From Aeromicrobium sp. Root495 (lineage in GTDB: Bacteria; Actinomycetota; Actinomycetes; Propionibacteriales; Nocardioidaceae), in assembly GCF_001426755.1 (NCBI RefSeq), contig NZ_LMFJ01000001.1, forward strand, positions 2,686,357 through 2,750,356: DNA of 64,000 nucleotides, given 5' to 3'. This document shows, in pieces, positions 26,859 to 34,885 of this stretch. The translations under genes and the position numbers were made by a program. A model generated the notes under the pieces. The model was not told where the DNA came from, searched no databases, and saw only the letters and a program-made list of their open reading frames with translations. The first letter of the stretch is position 1. The number at the start of each line of letters is the position of its first letter.

Positions 26859-28327
26859 CGTCCCGCCTCCTCGTAGGCGTGGAGGTCGTCGAGCAGCTCG
26901 CGACCCTTGTCGCGCACGGCGTCGAGGATGCGGGCCACGTCGGCCGACGTGGTCTCCGGGTTGAGGAGCGTCAGCTTGAGCCAGCGACGGCCGTCGGCCA
27001 CGGTGCCGGCCACCATGAACCGGCCGCTGCGGGCCAGCGCGGTGCGGATGCGCGGGTTGACGTCGTCGGCCAGCGCCTCGGACACGCCCTGCGGCCGGTA
27101 GCGGAGGACGAGGGTGCTGAGCACGGGCTCGGCGGCCACCTCCAGCTCGGGGTCGGCGTCGAGCATCGCGTGCGCGGCGCGCGCCAGGTCGAGCGTGGCG
27201 TCGAGGTGCTCGCCCACCTGGTCGGCGCCCATGACGCGCAGGGTGAGCCACAGCTTGAGGGCGTCGAAGCGGCGCGTGGTCTGGAGGCTCTTGTCGACCT
27301 GGTTGGGCAGGTTCGCGGCGCGCGGGTTGAGGTAGTCGGCGTGGTACGTGACGTGCCGCAGGGTGTCGGCGTGGCGCACCAGGACGGCACTCGCGCTCAC
27401 GGGCTGGAAGAAGGTCTTGTGGTAGTCGACCGTGACCGAGTCGGCGTGCTCGATCCCGTCCAGCAGGTGCCGGTAGCGCAGCGAGGTGATGAGGCCGCCA
27501 CCGTACGCACCGTCGACGTGGAGCCACACCCCGTGGCGCCGGCAGACGTCCGCGATCTCGCGGAGCGGGTCCACCACCCCGAAGTCGGTGGTGCCCGCGG
27601 TCGCGACGACGGCCATGGGCACGAGCCCCTGGGCCCTGGCGTTCCCCAGGCTGACGTCGAGGGCCTCGGGGTCGAGGCGACGTCGCTCGTCGGTGGGGAC
27701 CGTGGTCACTGCACCTTGGCCGAGGCCGAGGAGGGTGGCCGACTTGCGGACGCTGAAGTGGCTCTCGTCCGACGCGAAGATGCGGAAGCGGCTCAGGGCC
27801 GCGGCGAAGGTCTCGCCCGGGTCGACGTCGCCCGTGAGGAAGGTCTGGCCGCGGGCCATGAGGAGCGCCTGCAGGTTGGACTGCGTGCCTCCGCTCGTGA
27901 AGACGCCGTCGGCATCGGGGCCCAGCCCCAGCCGCTCGGCCGTCCAGTCCACGAGGTGTCGCTCCACGAAGGTCGCTCCACCGCTCTGGTCCCACGTGTC
28001 GAGCGAGGAGTTCACCGAGGAGACGAACAGCTCGGCCAGGAGCGCCGGGACGACGACGGGGCAGTTCAGGTGCGCCGCGTAGCCCGGGTCGTGGAACCAC
28101 ACGGCGTCGTCGAGGTACACCCGCTCGAGCTCCTCCAGCGCCGAGCCGACGTCGAGGAGCGGGGCGTCGAGGTCGACGCCCCGGACGAGGGGCTCGACCT
28201 CGGCCGGCGTGCGGCCCGAGGTGGGCGTGTCCACCGCGGCAAGGCGCCGCGCGAGGACGTCGATGCCCTGCGTCATGGTGCTGACGTAGTGGTCTGCGGT
28301 CCTGGCCGAGAACAGCTCGCTGGACAC
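26855..28327 (-). CDS. desA: PLP-dependent lysine decarboxylase (DesA-like)
   Basis: 490 residues from GTG 28327, with AAGGA 5 nt upstream. Group II pyridoxal decarboxylase; in this context it should make cadaverine from lysine. GGTQSNLQALL is near residue 146, HVDGAYGGG near 270 (the Asp that contacts the PLP ring) and the PLP-binding Lys304 in DYHKTFF. It is the first gene of the six-gene siderophore operon. An IdeR-like iron box lies 52 bp upstream, so transcription is expected only in low iron. Decarboxylation of another amino acid is possible, but gene context favours lysine. Confidence 0.93.
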   Translation of the reverse strand: MSSELFSARTADHYVSTMTQGIDVLARRLAAVDTPTSGRTPAEVEPLVRGVDLDAPLLDVGSALEELERVYLDDAVWFHDPGYAAHLNCPVVVPALLAELFVSSVNSSLDTWDQSGGATFVERHLVDWTAERLGLGPDADGVFTSGGTQSNLQALLMARGQTFLTGDVDPGETFAAALSRFRIFASDESHFSVRKSATLLGLGQGAVTTVPTDERRRLDPEALDVSLGNARAQGLVPMAVVATAGTTDFGVVDPLREIADVCRRHGVWLHVDGAYGGGLITSLRYRHLLDGIEHADSVTVDYHKTFFQPVSASAVLVRHADTLRHVTYHADYLNPRAANLPNQVDKSLQTTRRFDALKLWLTLRVMGADQVGEHLDATLDLARAAHAMLDADPELEVAAEPVLSTLVLRYRPQGVSEALADDVNPRIRTALARSGRFMVAGTVADGRRWLKLTLLNPETTSADVARILDAVRDKGRELLDDLHAYEEAGR

Positions 28328-28378
28328 AACCGTCCTTCCCCCGAGAGATGTGCGGCCGCCGAGATCGTGCCGCTGTAG

Positions 28379-28397
28379 TTAAGGCAGGCTTACCTAA
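28379..28397 (-). promoter_or_regulatory. IdeR/DtxR-type iron box
   Basis: The 19-bp site reads TTAAGGCAGGCTTACCTAA on the plus strand and matches the actinobacterial iron-box consensus TTAGGTTAGGCTAACCTAA at about 15 of 19 positions. It overlaps the AT-rich promoter region of desA, as expected for Fe(II)-dependent repression. Confidence 0.8.
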
Positions 28398-28456
28398 CCA
28401 CAGACCGCGACAGCAGCCCAACGTGCGCTGTGCCACACCGGAGGACGTTGCTCTCC

Positions 28457-29089
28457 TCAGCCCTCGTCCGCGGGGGCCAGCGCCCGACCCGAGAAGAGCA
28501 CCTCGACGGCCTCCACCACAGCGGCGGGAGGTTGCCGCTGGTCCTCCCCGACCCACCGGAGCACGATGCCCAGGAGCGCGGAGACGTAGACTTCGGCGAA
28601 CAGCTCGGGGGAGACGCCGTTCTTCGATGCCCGCTCGCCCAGGATCTCGGCGACGACGCCCGCCCAGGCGTCGAGCGAGGCCCGGTAGGCCTCGGTGACC
28701 GGGTCCGTCGCCTGGTACATCTCGACGTAGAGGATCCTCCCTCGCCTGCGGTCCTCGGCGAGGAAGTCCAGCTGCGCCAGGAGCGAGGTGCGCACCAGGA
28801 CCATGACGTCGCTCTCGTCGGGGTCCACGGCTCCCAGCGCGGCCAGCACGACGTCGCGCTGAGCGGCATCCACGTGCTGGTACACCGCGAGGAGCAGGGC
28901 GGCCCGATCGGCGAAGGACTCGTAGAAGTAGCGCTTGGAGAGGCCGGCGACGTCGCAGACGTCGCTCACCCGCGACCGGTGGTAGCCCACCGATGCGAAG
29001 ACCTCGAGTCCCGCCTCGATCATCTGGGCACGGCGACGAGCGACCCGGTCCTCGGGGCTCTCCCCGAGGTAAGACCGCTGCTTCGTCAC
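28457..29089 (-). CDS. TetR-family transcriptional regulator
   Basis: 210 residues from GTG 29089, chosen because GGAAGGTGG lies just upstream; a longer start at 29134 lacks support. The HTH region reads GLEVFASVGYHRSRVSDVCDVAGLSKRYFYESFADRAALL, typical of TetR. The C-terminal ~140 residues are helical and resemble TetR_C domains in regulators of lipid or steroid genes, but this is weak. It is divergent from an SDR and a secreted lipase and probably controls them through repeats in the intergenic region. It is oriented with, but separate from, the siderophore operon downstream. Confidence 0.9.
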   Translation of the reverse strand: MTKQRSYLGESPEDRVARRRAQMIEAGLEVFASVGYHRSRVSDVCDVAGLSKRYFYESFADRAALLLAVYQHVDAAQRDVVLAALGAVDPDESDVMVLVRTSLLAQLDFLAEDRRRGRILYVEMYQATDPVTEAYRASLDAWAGVVAEILGERASKNGVSPELFAEVYVSALLGIVLRWVGEDQRQPPAAVVEAVEVLFSGRALAPADEG

Positions 29090-29108
29090 GTCGCCACCTT
29101 CCCACGCG

Positions 29109-29150
29109 ATGTTGACACACGCGTGAACCAGCATCTATGTTGCGACACGC
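29109..29150. promoter_or_regulatory. Promoter with direct repeats between TetR and SDR genes
   Basis: TTGACA (29112-29117), an 18-bp spacer and TATGTT (29136-29141) form a good plus-strand promoter. Two near-identical direct repeats, ATGTTGACACACGC (29109) and ATGTTGCGACACGC (29137), lie exactly over the -35 and -10 boxes and are good candidates for TetR operators. Confidence 0.5.
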
Positions 29151-29184
29151 CGGTTCCTACATGGGCCGCAGGATGGGAGTCACT

Positions 29185-30054
29185 GTGCGCCACCGAATTT
29201 CGCTCGAGGGAGCCGTCTGCGTCGTCACGGGCGGCGGGTCCGGCATCGGACGCGCCAGCGCCCGCAGGCTGGCTCGCGAAGGTGCCCACGTCTACGTGTG
29301 CGACCTCGACGGCCAGACGGCCGAGTCCGTCGCCGGGGCCATCCGCGCCGATGGCGGCCGGGCCGAGCACCGAGCCATCGACGTCTGCGACGACCAGCTC
29401 GTCGAGAGCCTCGCGCAGGAGGTGCACGACCGGCACGGCGCGATCGACGTGCTCCTCAACAATGCCGGGATCGGTCACGCCGGCGCCGTGCAGCACACCA
29501 CGGCGGACGACTGGTGCCGGGTCATCGACATCAACCTGCTGGGCGTGGCCCACGGGTGCCATGCGTTCGCACCCTTCATGATCGAGCAGGAACGGCCGGC
29601 GGTCATCATCAACACCGCCTCGCAGGCCGGACTGGTCCCCGTGGCCCGGATGGCGCCCTACGTGGCCTCCAAGTTCGGCGTCGTCGGCCTCAGCCTGGCG
29701 CTCAACGCCGAGCTCGCCCCCCAGGGCGTGCGGGTCGTCGCCCTGTGCCCCGGCGTCGTCGACACCGGCATCATCGCCGCGACGACCCTCAGCGGGGTCG
29801 ACGAGGGCGTGCGCGAGTCCGCGCAGACCTTCTACTCCGACCGAGGCGTCTCGGCCGATCGCGTGGCCGAGGACGTGGTCCGCGCCGTGTCGCGCCCGCG
29901 CCTCGTCGTGCACTCTCCCTCGTCGCAGGTCCTGGCCCCGGCCCTCCTCCAGCGCCTCTCGCCCTCACTCATGCAGCACTTCTCCCGCCTCGCGCCTCGC
30001 GTGATCGGGCTCGACCCATCCACCTCCCGCCACGGCAGCAAGGATCCAGCATGA
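29185..30054 (+). CDS. Short-chain dehydrogenase/reductase
   Basis: 289 residues from GTG 29185, with GGAG 5 nt upstream; ATG 29173, ATG 29161 and TTG 29137 are longer in-frame options. NAD(P) motif TGGGSGIG at 15-22, LLNNAGIG, and catalytic YVASK with the upstream Ser in the NTASQAG segment identify a classical SDR. A ~35-residue C-terminal extension past the core is common in SDRs acting on hydrophobic substrates. It overlaps the lipase gene by 4 bp (ATGA), so oxidation or reduction of a product released by that lipase is a reasonable guess. Confidence 0.9.
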   Translation: MRHRISLEGAVCVVTGGGSGIGRASARRLAREGAHVYVCDLDGQTAESVAGAIRADGGRAEHRAIDVCDDQLVESLAQEVHDRHGAIDVLLNNAGIGHAGAVQHTTADDWCRVIDINLLGVAHGCHAFAPFMIEQERPAVIINTASQAGLVPVARMAPYVASKFGVVGLSLALNAELAPQGVRVVALCPGVVDTGIIAATTLSGVDEGVRESAQTFYSDRGVSADRVAEDVVRAVSRPRLVVHSPSSQVLAPALLQRLSPSLMQHFSRLAPRVIGLDPSTSRHGSKDPA

Positions 30055-31385
30055 TTCGTCGACTCGTCCTCGCGTGGTGCACCGTCACCGCTCTCACCCT
30101 CTCGGTGACGGTCCACCCCGGAGCTGCCGCCACCCAGCCCCGAGCCGAGATCGCGACGTCCACCCTCGACGACCCGTTCTTCACCTACAGCGGCGACGTG
30201 CCGCTGTCGAGTCGTGCCCCGGGGACGGTGCTGAAGACGCGCACCGTGAAGTACCACATCCAGGGCATCGCGCTGCCGGTCACGGTCCAGCAGATCCTCT
30301 ACCGCACCCGCGACTCGCTGGGGCGGCCCGTCGCCAACGCCACGAGCATCATCCGGCCCGCAGTGCGACGCTCGGGCCCCGCGCGGGTCATCTCCTACCA
30401 GTCCGCCTACGACTCGTTGACCCCCGCCGACCAGCCTTCGGCCGTGATCGCCGGCGGACGAGGACTCGGCACGATCGTCGTGAACGGCGAGACGGCCATC
30501 ATCGCCCCGGCCCTGCTCGCCGGGTACGTCGTGAACATCCCGGACACCCAGGGACCCCGGGCGAGCTTCGGGGCCGGCCGGGAGTACGGCTACGCGACGC
30601 TGGACTCGCTCCGCGCCCTCCGTGGGTCCGGATCCTCGGACGTCACCACGGACTCCAAGATGGCCCTGCTGGGCTACTCCGGCGGAGCCATCGCCACCGA
30701 GTGGGCCACCGAGCTGGCCCCGTCCTACGCTCCCGAGGTCAACCGCCAGCTCGTCGGCAGCGCCTTCGGCGGGGTGCTCGTGCACCCGCTGCACAACCTG
30801 GAGTACGTGCAGGGCTCCACCCTCTGGGCGGGCGTGCTCGCCAGCGGGCTCATCGGCATCGCCCGCGCGTACGACATCGAGATCAAGACCTACCTCAACG
30901 ACCGCGGCCTGGCGGTCGTGAAGCGACTCCAGGACAAGTCGATCGCGTACGCGCTCGGCCAGTACCCGGGGCTCAGGTGGAAGGACCTGGCCCTGCCGCA
31001 GTACGCCTCGGTCAACGAGATCCCCGACGTCCTGCGGGTCGGGAACGAGCTCATCATGGGCACCGGCGGCACGCCCACCGTCCCGCTGTACATCGCCCAG
31101 GGCACGGGCGGCTGGATGGAGGGCACCAGGTCCAGCGCCCGGTACGGTGCCGGCGACGGCATCATGGTCGCCGGCGACGTCCGGTCGCTCGCGCGTCAGT
31201 ACTGCGCTGCCGGGACGAAGGTCAAGTACGAGCAGTACCCGCTCTCCCACGTGGGGACGGGCGCCGCCTTCTTCCCCAAGTCGCTGCTCTGGACCTTCGA
31301 CCGGTTCGCCGGCCGTGCCCCGACCAGCACGTGTGGTCGGATCGCTGCCGGCAACTCCCTGGCCCCGCTCCGCGCCACCGACTGA
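30051..31385 (+). CDS. Secreted LIP-family lipase
   Basis: 444 residues. A signal peptide of about 27 residues (RRLVLAWCTVTALTLSVTV, then GAAA) predicts secretion. The fold is alpha/beta hydrolase of the secretory-lipase (LIP) family: nucleophile Ser210 in GYSGGA (208-213), the long cap region, and the C-terminal LSHVGTGAAFF with the probable catalytic His. It should release fatty acids from triacylglycerols or other esters outside the cell. It is coupled to the SDR gene and probably under the divergent TetR. Confidence 0.9.
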   Translation: MIRRLVLAWCTVTALTLSVTVHPGAAATQPRAEIATSTLDDPFFTYSGDVPLSSRAPGTVLKTRTVKYHIQGIALPVTVQQILYRTRDSLGRPVANATSIIRPAVRRSGPARVISYQSAYDSLTPADQPSAVIAGGRGLGTIVVNGETAIIAPALLAGYVVNIPDTQGPRASFGAGREYGYATLDSLRALRGSGSSDVTTDSKMALLGYSGGAIATEWATELAPSYAPEVNRQLVGSAFGGVLVHPLHNLEYVQGSTLWAGVLASGLIGIARAYDIEIKTYLNDRGLAVVKRLQDKSIAYALGQYPGLRWKDLALPQYASVNEIPDVLRVGNELIMGTGGTPTVPLYIAQGTGGWMEGTRSSARYGAGDGIMVAGDVRSLARQYCAAGTKVKYEQYPLSHVGTGAAFFPKSLLWTFDRFAGRAPTSTCGRIAAGNSLAPLRATD

Positions 31386-31438
31386 GAGATCGGTCGCCTC
31401 CTCCGCCGCGCCGGTGCCGCATGCGGCACACTCGGCGC

Positions 31439-32290
31439 ATGGGCCAGCACAGCGCGTTCTGGAATGCAGTCGAGACGATCCACGACGTCGTGTACTTCTC
31501 CCCGCACACCAAGGAGCGCTACGGGGCGTTGGGGCTCAAGGGCTACTGGATGGGCTACTTCGCGTCCCGGTCCGCTGCGCTCGGGACGCCCGGCCCTGAG
31601 GTCGTGATCGCGACCTTCCACGGGTTCTCCCCCGCGATCGTGCGCCGGGCCCTGCCGGACGCGTGGGAGCTGTCGGCCCCCCATGGCGGCCGCGACGCCA
31701 TCCTCGAGGCGCGTCTGGGCCTGGCCCGCGACGCCCTGGCGCCGCTCCTCGACGGTCTCGGCCCGCTCGACGGTCTCGTCGAGTCGCTGCGGATCGCCCA
31801 GCGCGGTCTCGACCTCGCCGGCAAGCCGCTCGCGGCCGCCCAGTCGGCGGTCCCCCCGACCGACGACCCGGTGGGCGCGCTCTGGCACGCGGCCACGATC
31901 TTCCGCGAGTACCGCGGGGACTGCCATCTCGCCGTGCTCACCACAGCCGGTCTCGGTGGTGCGGCCGCCAACGCGCTCCAGGTCGGGACCGGCCGGGCCC
32001 AGGCGGTGCAGCGCGAGCTGCGTGGCTGGACGGAGGACGAGTGGGTCGCGGCCCAGGACTCGCTGCGTGAATGGGGCTGGCTCGACGAGTCCGGGGTGGC
32101 CACCGAGGTGGGCACCACAGCCCGCGACCGGCTCGAGGACGCCACCGACCGGGCGTGCGACGCCGGGATCGACCTCACCACCCGGGCCCGCCTCGTGACG
32201 CTGGCCGAGCCGCTCCGCACGCTCGCACGCGCCGTGGCCGACTCCGATGCCGTGCCGTTCCCCAACGCCACCGGCGGCCAACGGCCGTGA
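31439..32290 (+). CDS. SCO6745-family protein
   Basis: 283 residues from ATG 31439. FWNAVETIHDVVYFSPHTKERYGALGLKGYWMGYFASRSAALG and PEVVIATFHGFSP followed by VRRALPDAW are typical of the actinobacterial SCO6745 family, which is predicted to have an all-helical N-terminus and a winged-helix-like C-terminal part (REWGWLDESGVATEVGTTARDRLEDATD). Its function is unknown. It shares GTGA with cobS, so cobS translation depends on this gene, although no link to cobalamin is known. Confidence 0.75.
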   Translation: MGQHSAFWNAVETIHDVVYFSPHTKERYGALGLKGYWMGYFASRSAALGTPGPEVVIATFHGFSPAIVRRALPDAWELSAPHGGRDAILEARLGLARDALAPLLDGLGPLDGLVESLRIAQRGLDLAGKPLAAAQSAVPPTDDPVGALWHAATIFREYRGDCHLAVLTTAGLGGAAANALQVGTGRAQAVQRELRGWTEDEWVAAQDSLREWGWLDESGVATEVGTTARDRLEDATDRACDAGIDLTTRARLVTLAEPLRTLARAVADSDAVPFPNATGGQRP

Positions 32291-33069
32291 CCCTCCTGCT
32301 CGACGCGTGGCGACTCTCGGTCGGCACGCTCACCGCCCTGCGGGTGGCACCGCCCACGACGGTCGACCGCCGTGTGGGCGGGTTGGCGATGCTGCTGGCA
32401 CCACTGGCGGTGCTGCCGCTCGGTGCCGTGGCGGGAGGGCTCGCGTGGGCCGGGCTGGAGTGGGGGCTCGCTCCGTTCGCGGTCGCCGTGGTCGTGGTGG
32501 CGTCGGTGGTGCTCGGGACGCGGGCCTTCCACGTCGACGGTCTGGCCGACACGGCGGACGGGCTCACCGCGTCGTACGACCGCGAGCGGGCGCTGGCGGT
32601 CATGAAGACGGGCGACGTCGGGCCGGCAGGCGCCGCTGCGGTGGTCCTCGTGCTGCTGGCCCAGGTCGGATCCGTCGCCTGGCTGCTGTCGTGCTCCTAC
32701 GCCTCGTCGACGGCGGAGGTCGGTCTCGCGGTCGGTCTGGCCGTCCTGGCGTCGCGGAGCGTCCTGGCCGTGGCCTGCACGAGCGGCATCCCCTCCGCCC
32801 GGCCCGGGGGTCTGGGCGACACCGTGGTCGGGTCGGTCCCCGTGGCAGGAGCACTGCTGGCCGCGCTCGTGGGCGTGGGCCTGCTCTCGGCGAGCGGAGC
32901 GCTGCTGGGGCTGGAGTGGTGGCGTGGAGCTGCAGCCGCCGCCGCAGCGGCCGTCGTGGTGGGGGCGCTGGTGCGACGCTGCGCCAGCCGCCTCGGCGGG
33001 ATCACCGGCGACGTCCTCGGCGCGAGCGTCGAGCTCACCCTCGCCGTCACCCTCATCGCCCTGACCTGA
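32287..33069 (+). CDS. cobS: Adenosylcobinamide-GDP ribazoletransferase
   Basis: 260 residues from GTG 32287. This membrane enzyme joins adenosylcobinamide-GDP to alpha-ribazole, the last assembly step. RAFHVDGLADTADGL near residue 80 carries the conserved Asp cluster, followed by DRERALAVMKTGDVGPAGAAAV. Five or six hydrophobic segments span the rest. Its GTGA overlap with an SCO6745-family gene is unusual. It converges on cobU, which makes its GDP-activated substrate. Confidence 0.93.
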   Translation: MTLLLDAWRLSVGTLTALRVAPPTTVDRRVGGLAMLLAPLAVLPLGAVAGGLAWAGLEWGLAPFAVAVVVVASVVLGTRAFHVDGLADTADGLTASYDRERALAVMKTGDVGPAGAAAVVLVLLAQVGSVAWLLSCSYASSTAEVGLAVGLAVLASRSVLAVACTSGIPSARPGGLGDTVVGSVPVAGALLAALVGVGLLSASGALLGLEWWRGAAAAAAAAVVVGALVRRCASRLGGITGDVLGASVELTLAVTLIALT

Positions 33070-33152
33070 CGGAAGAATCTACTTCCGGCCCGTCGGACGA
33101 AGGAATCTGCATCGCGCCCGAACGGGGGTGCCGAACGTTGATTTCTTCGTCG
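33068..33152. repeat. Convergent junction cobS/cobU with a threefold motif
   Basis: GACGGAAGAATCT (33068, overlapping the cobS stop) and GACGAAGGAATCT (33096) are direct repeats, and GATTTCTTCGTC (33140) is an inverted copy that ends at the cobU stop. The second and third can pair as a hairpin with a ~30-nt loop. No T-tract is present. Confidence 0.6.
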
Positions 33153-33683
33153 CTAGAGGGTCAGGACGCGGCCCGCGACGACGAGCAGCACGTGGTCGAC
33201 CTCGGCGGCGACGCGCTGGTTGGCGATCCCGAGGAGGTCGCGGAAGATCCGGCCGGAGCGGTGCTCCGGGACGACGCCCAGACCCACCTCGTTGGTGACC
33301 ACGACGACGGTGCGGGGCGACGTACCGATGGCGTCGGCCATCGCCTCGATGCGCTCGAGCAGCACGGCCTCCCACTCGTCCTGCACGGAGTCCCAGCCGT
33401 CGAGCTCGTCGATCTGCGCCGTGAGCCACGTGCCCAGGCAGTCGATGATGAGGGCGTCGTCGCCGTCGGCCACGGCGGCGACGAGGTCGGTGGTCTCGAC
33501 CGTGCGCCAGTGACCGGGGCGACGGTCCTGGTGACGTTGGACGCGGGTGGCCCACTCGGGGTCGGACTCCGGGTCGGCCTCGGGCCCGGGAGCCACGTAG
33601 GTGACGGCGTGCTCGGCAACCACGAGCGACTCGGCATGGAACGACTTTCCGGACCGCACTCCACCGGTGACCAGGTACTTCAT
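33153..33683 (-). CDS. cobU: Adenosylcobinamide kinase / guanylyltransferase
   Basis: 176 residues from ATG 33683, with GGAGG 4 nt upstream. It phosphorylates adenosylcobinamide, then transfers GMP from GTP. The P-loop GGVRSGKSFHAE is near residue 6, the RVQRHQDRRPGHWRTVE segment with the guanylylated His near 46, and VVTNEVGLGVVPE near 120. All are standard for CobU/CobP. It lies opposite cobS, which uses its product. Confidence 0.95.
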   Translation of the reverse strand: MKYLVTGGVRSGKSFHAESLVVAEHAVTYVAPGPEADPESDPEWATRVQRHQDRRPGHWRTVETTDLVAAVADGDDALIIDCLGTWLTAQIDELDGWDSVQDEWEAVLLERIEAMADAIGTSPRTVVVVTNEVGLGVVPEHRSGRIFRDLLGIANQRVAAEVDHVLLVVAGRVLTL

Positions 33684-33731
33684 CGGACCTCCTCGCCGAC
33701 GCGTGCCGGCTTCCTCTGGCACGCTATCGCC

Positions 33732-34076
33732 ATGGAACGGGTCCTGGGAATCGGTGGCTGCTTCATCCGCGCGAGCGACCCCGAGGCACTCGCGGCCTGG
33801 TACCGCGAGAACCTCGGCGTGGGTTCCGAGGAGGAGCTCTGGCAGCAGGAGGCCGGCCCCACCGTCTTCGCGCCGTTCCCGTCCGACAGCGACTACTTCC
33901 CGGCCGCTCAGGGCACCATGCTGAACTTCCGCGTCCGCGACCTCGACGCGATGCTCGACCAGCTCCGCGCGCACGGCGCCGACGTCGTCGAGGAGACCCA
34001 GGACATGGACGGCATCGGCCGCTTCGGCTGGGTGGTCGACCCCGAGGGCAACCGCATCGAGCTGTGGCAGCCGTAG
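33732..34076 (+). CDS. VOC-family (glyoxalase-like) protein
   Basis: 114 residues from ATG 33732. It begins VLGIGGCFIRASDPEALAAWYRENLGV and ends GRFGWVVDPEGNRIELWQP, the two halves of a vicinal-oxygen-chelate beta-alpha-beta fold with a C-terminal Glu metal ligand. Members include glyoxalases, dioxygenases and resistance proteins; this one cannot be narrowed further. It is divergent from cobU and overlaps the next gene by 13 bp. Confidence 0.85.
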   Translation: MERVLGIGGCFIRASDPEALAAWYRENLGVGSEEELWQQEAGPTVFAPFPSDSDYFPAAQGTMLNFRVRDLDAMLDQLRAHGADVVEETQDMDGIGRFGWVVDPEGNRIELWQP

Positions 34077-34732
34077 CCGACGGTCCGGCCGTCCATCCCC
34101 TGGCCGAGATCATCACCGCGGCGGCGGCGGGACGGTTCCCTCCGGTCGACGGAGCATGGCAACGAGTCCCTCCGTGGCGAGAGGGCCTCGAGGCAGTGCT
34201 GTCGTTCACCGGTCACGCCGTGCTGGCCGTGTCGGCGCAGGTGACCGATGCCGAGATCGACGCCTGGGGCGCCGACGGGTTCGGCGGTGCGCACGACCCG
34301 CGGCTGATCAGCGCCCTCGCGGGCGACGGCGCCTGGATCGACAGCCTCGACGCACTTCTGGTCGCCCGGGGCACCGGCCTCGCCGATGGCTCACGGCGGC
34401 TCGTGCCACGTCCAGACCTGGCCGCCCACCCCAGGGCGCTCTTCGCGTCGGGGGTCCGCGACGAGGTCGCGGTGCTCGGCTACCCGGACGACGCGACGGC
34501 GATCGCCACCGTGAGCCGCGGCGTGGGTGGCCTCCACGAGCTCAGCTTCGAGGTCGAGCCCCGGCGTCGGGGCGGCGCGGGTCGGCAGCTGGTGCAGGAC
34601 GCCTTGAGCAGCCTCCCCCTCGATACGCTGGTCGTCGCTGCCGTGGCCCCCGGCAACGCCGCCAGCCTGCGGACCCTCCTGGCGGCAGGCTTCGCGCCGA
34701 TCGGGTCCATGCAGCTCTTCAGCCGAGCCTGA
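34064..34732 (+). CDS. GNAT-like N-acetyltransferase domain protein
   Basis: 222 residues from GTG 34064, overlapping the VOC gene. The first ~120 residues are of unknown type. The C-terminal part, LHELSFEVEPRRRGGAGRQLVQDAL followed by VVAAVAPGNAASLRTLLAAGFAPIGSMQLF, has the acetyl-CoA loop (RRRGGAGRQ) and the N-x-A-S/L-x-x-A-G-F helix of GNAT enzymes. The acceptor is unknown. No membrane segment. Confidence 0.75.
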   Translation: MAAVADGPAVHPLAEIITAAAAGRFPPVDGAWQRVPPWREGLEAVLSFTGHAVLAVSAQVTDAEIDAWGADGFGGAHDPRLISALAGDGAWIDSLDALLVARGTGLADGSRRLVPRPDLAAHPRALFASGVRDEVAVLGYPDDATAIATVSRGVGGLHELSFEVEPRRRGGAGRQLVQDALSSLPLDTLVVAAVAPGNAASLRTLLAAGFAPIGSMQLFSRA

Positions 34733-34885
34733 TCCACGAGAACACGCGCACCGGCTTCGGTTCACGTTGCTGCGACGTCACAGCAGATCCGCCTCCGCCC
34801 ACTGAGATTCTTGCTAGATTTGCGATCGATTCGGGGACACGACAGGCCGGCGTGCAAGCACGTCTGAAGTTTTCAGGAGCGCTCC
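34733..34885. promoter_or_regulatory. AT-richer promoter region of the lectin-CHAP gene
   Basis: This gap is clearly less GC-rich than its surroundings around 34800-34835, where TTGCTAGATTTGCGATCG includes a TAGATT -10 candidate. AGGAG lies about 6 nt before ATG 34886. The coding start of the next gene is also less GC-biased than its neighbours. Confidence 0.4.
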
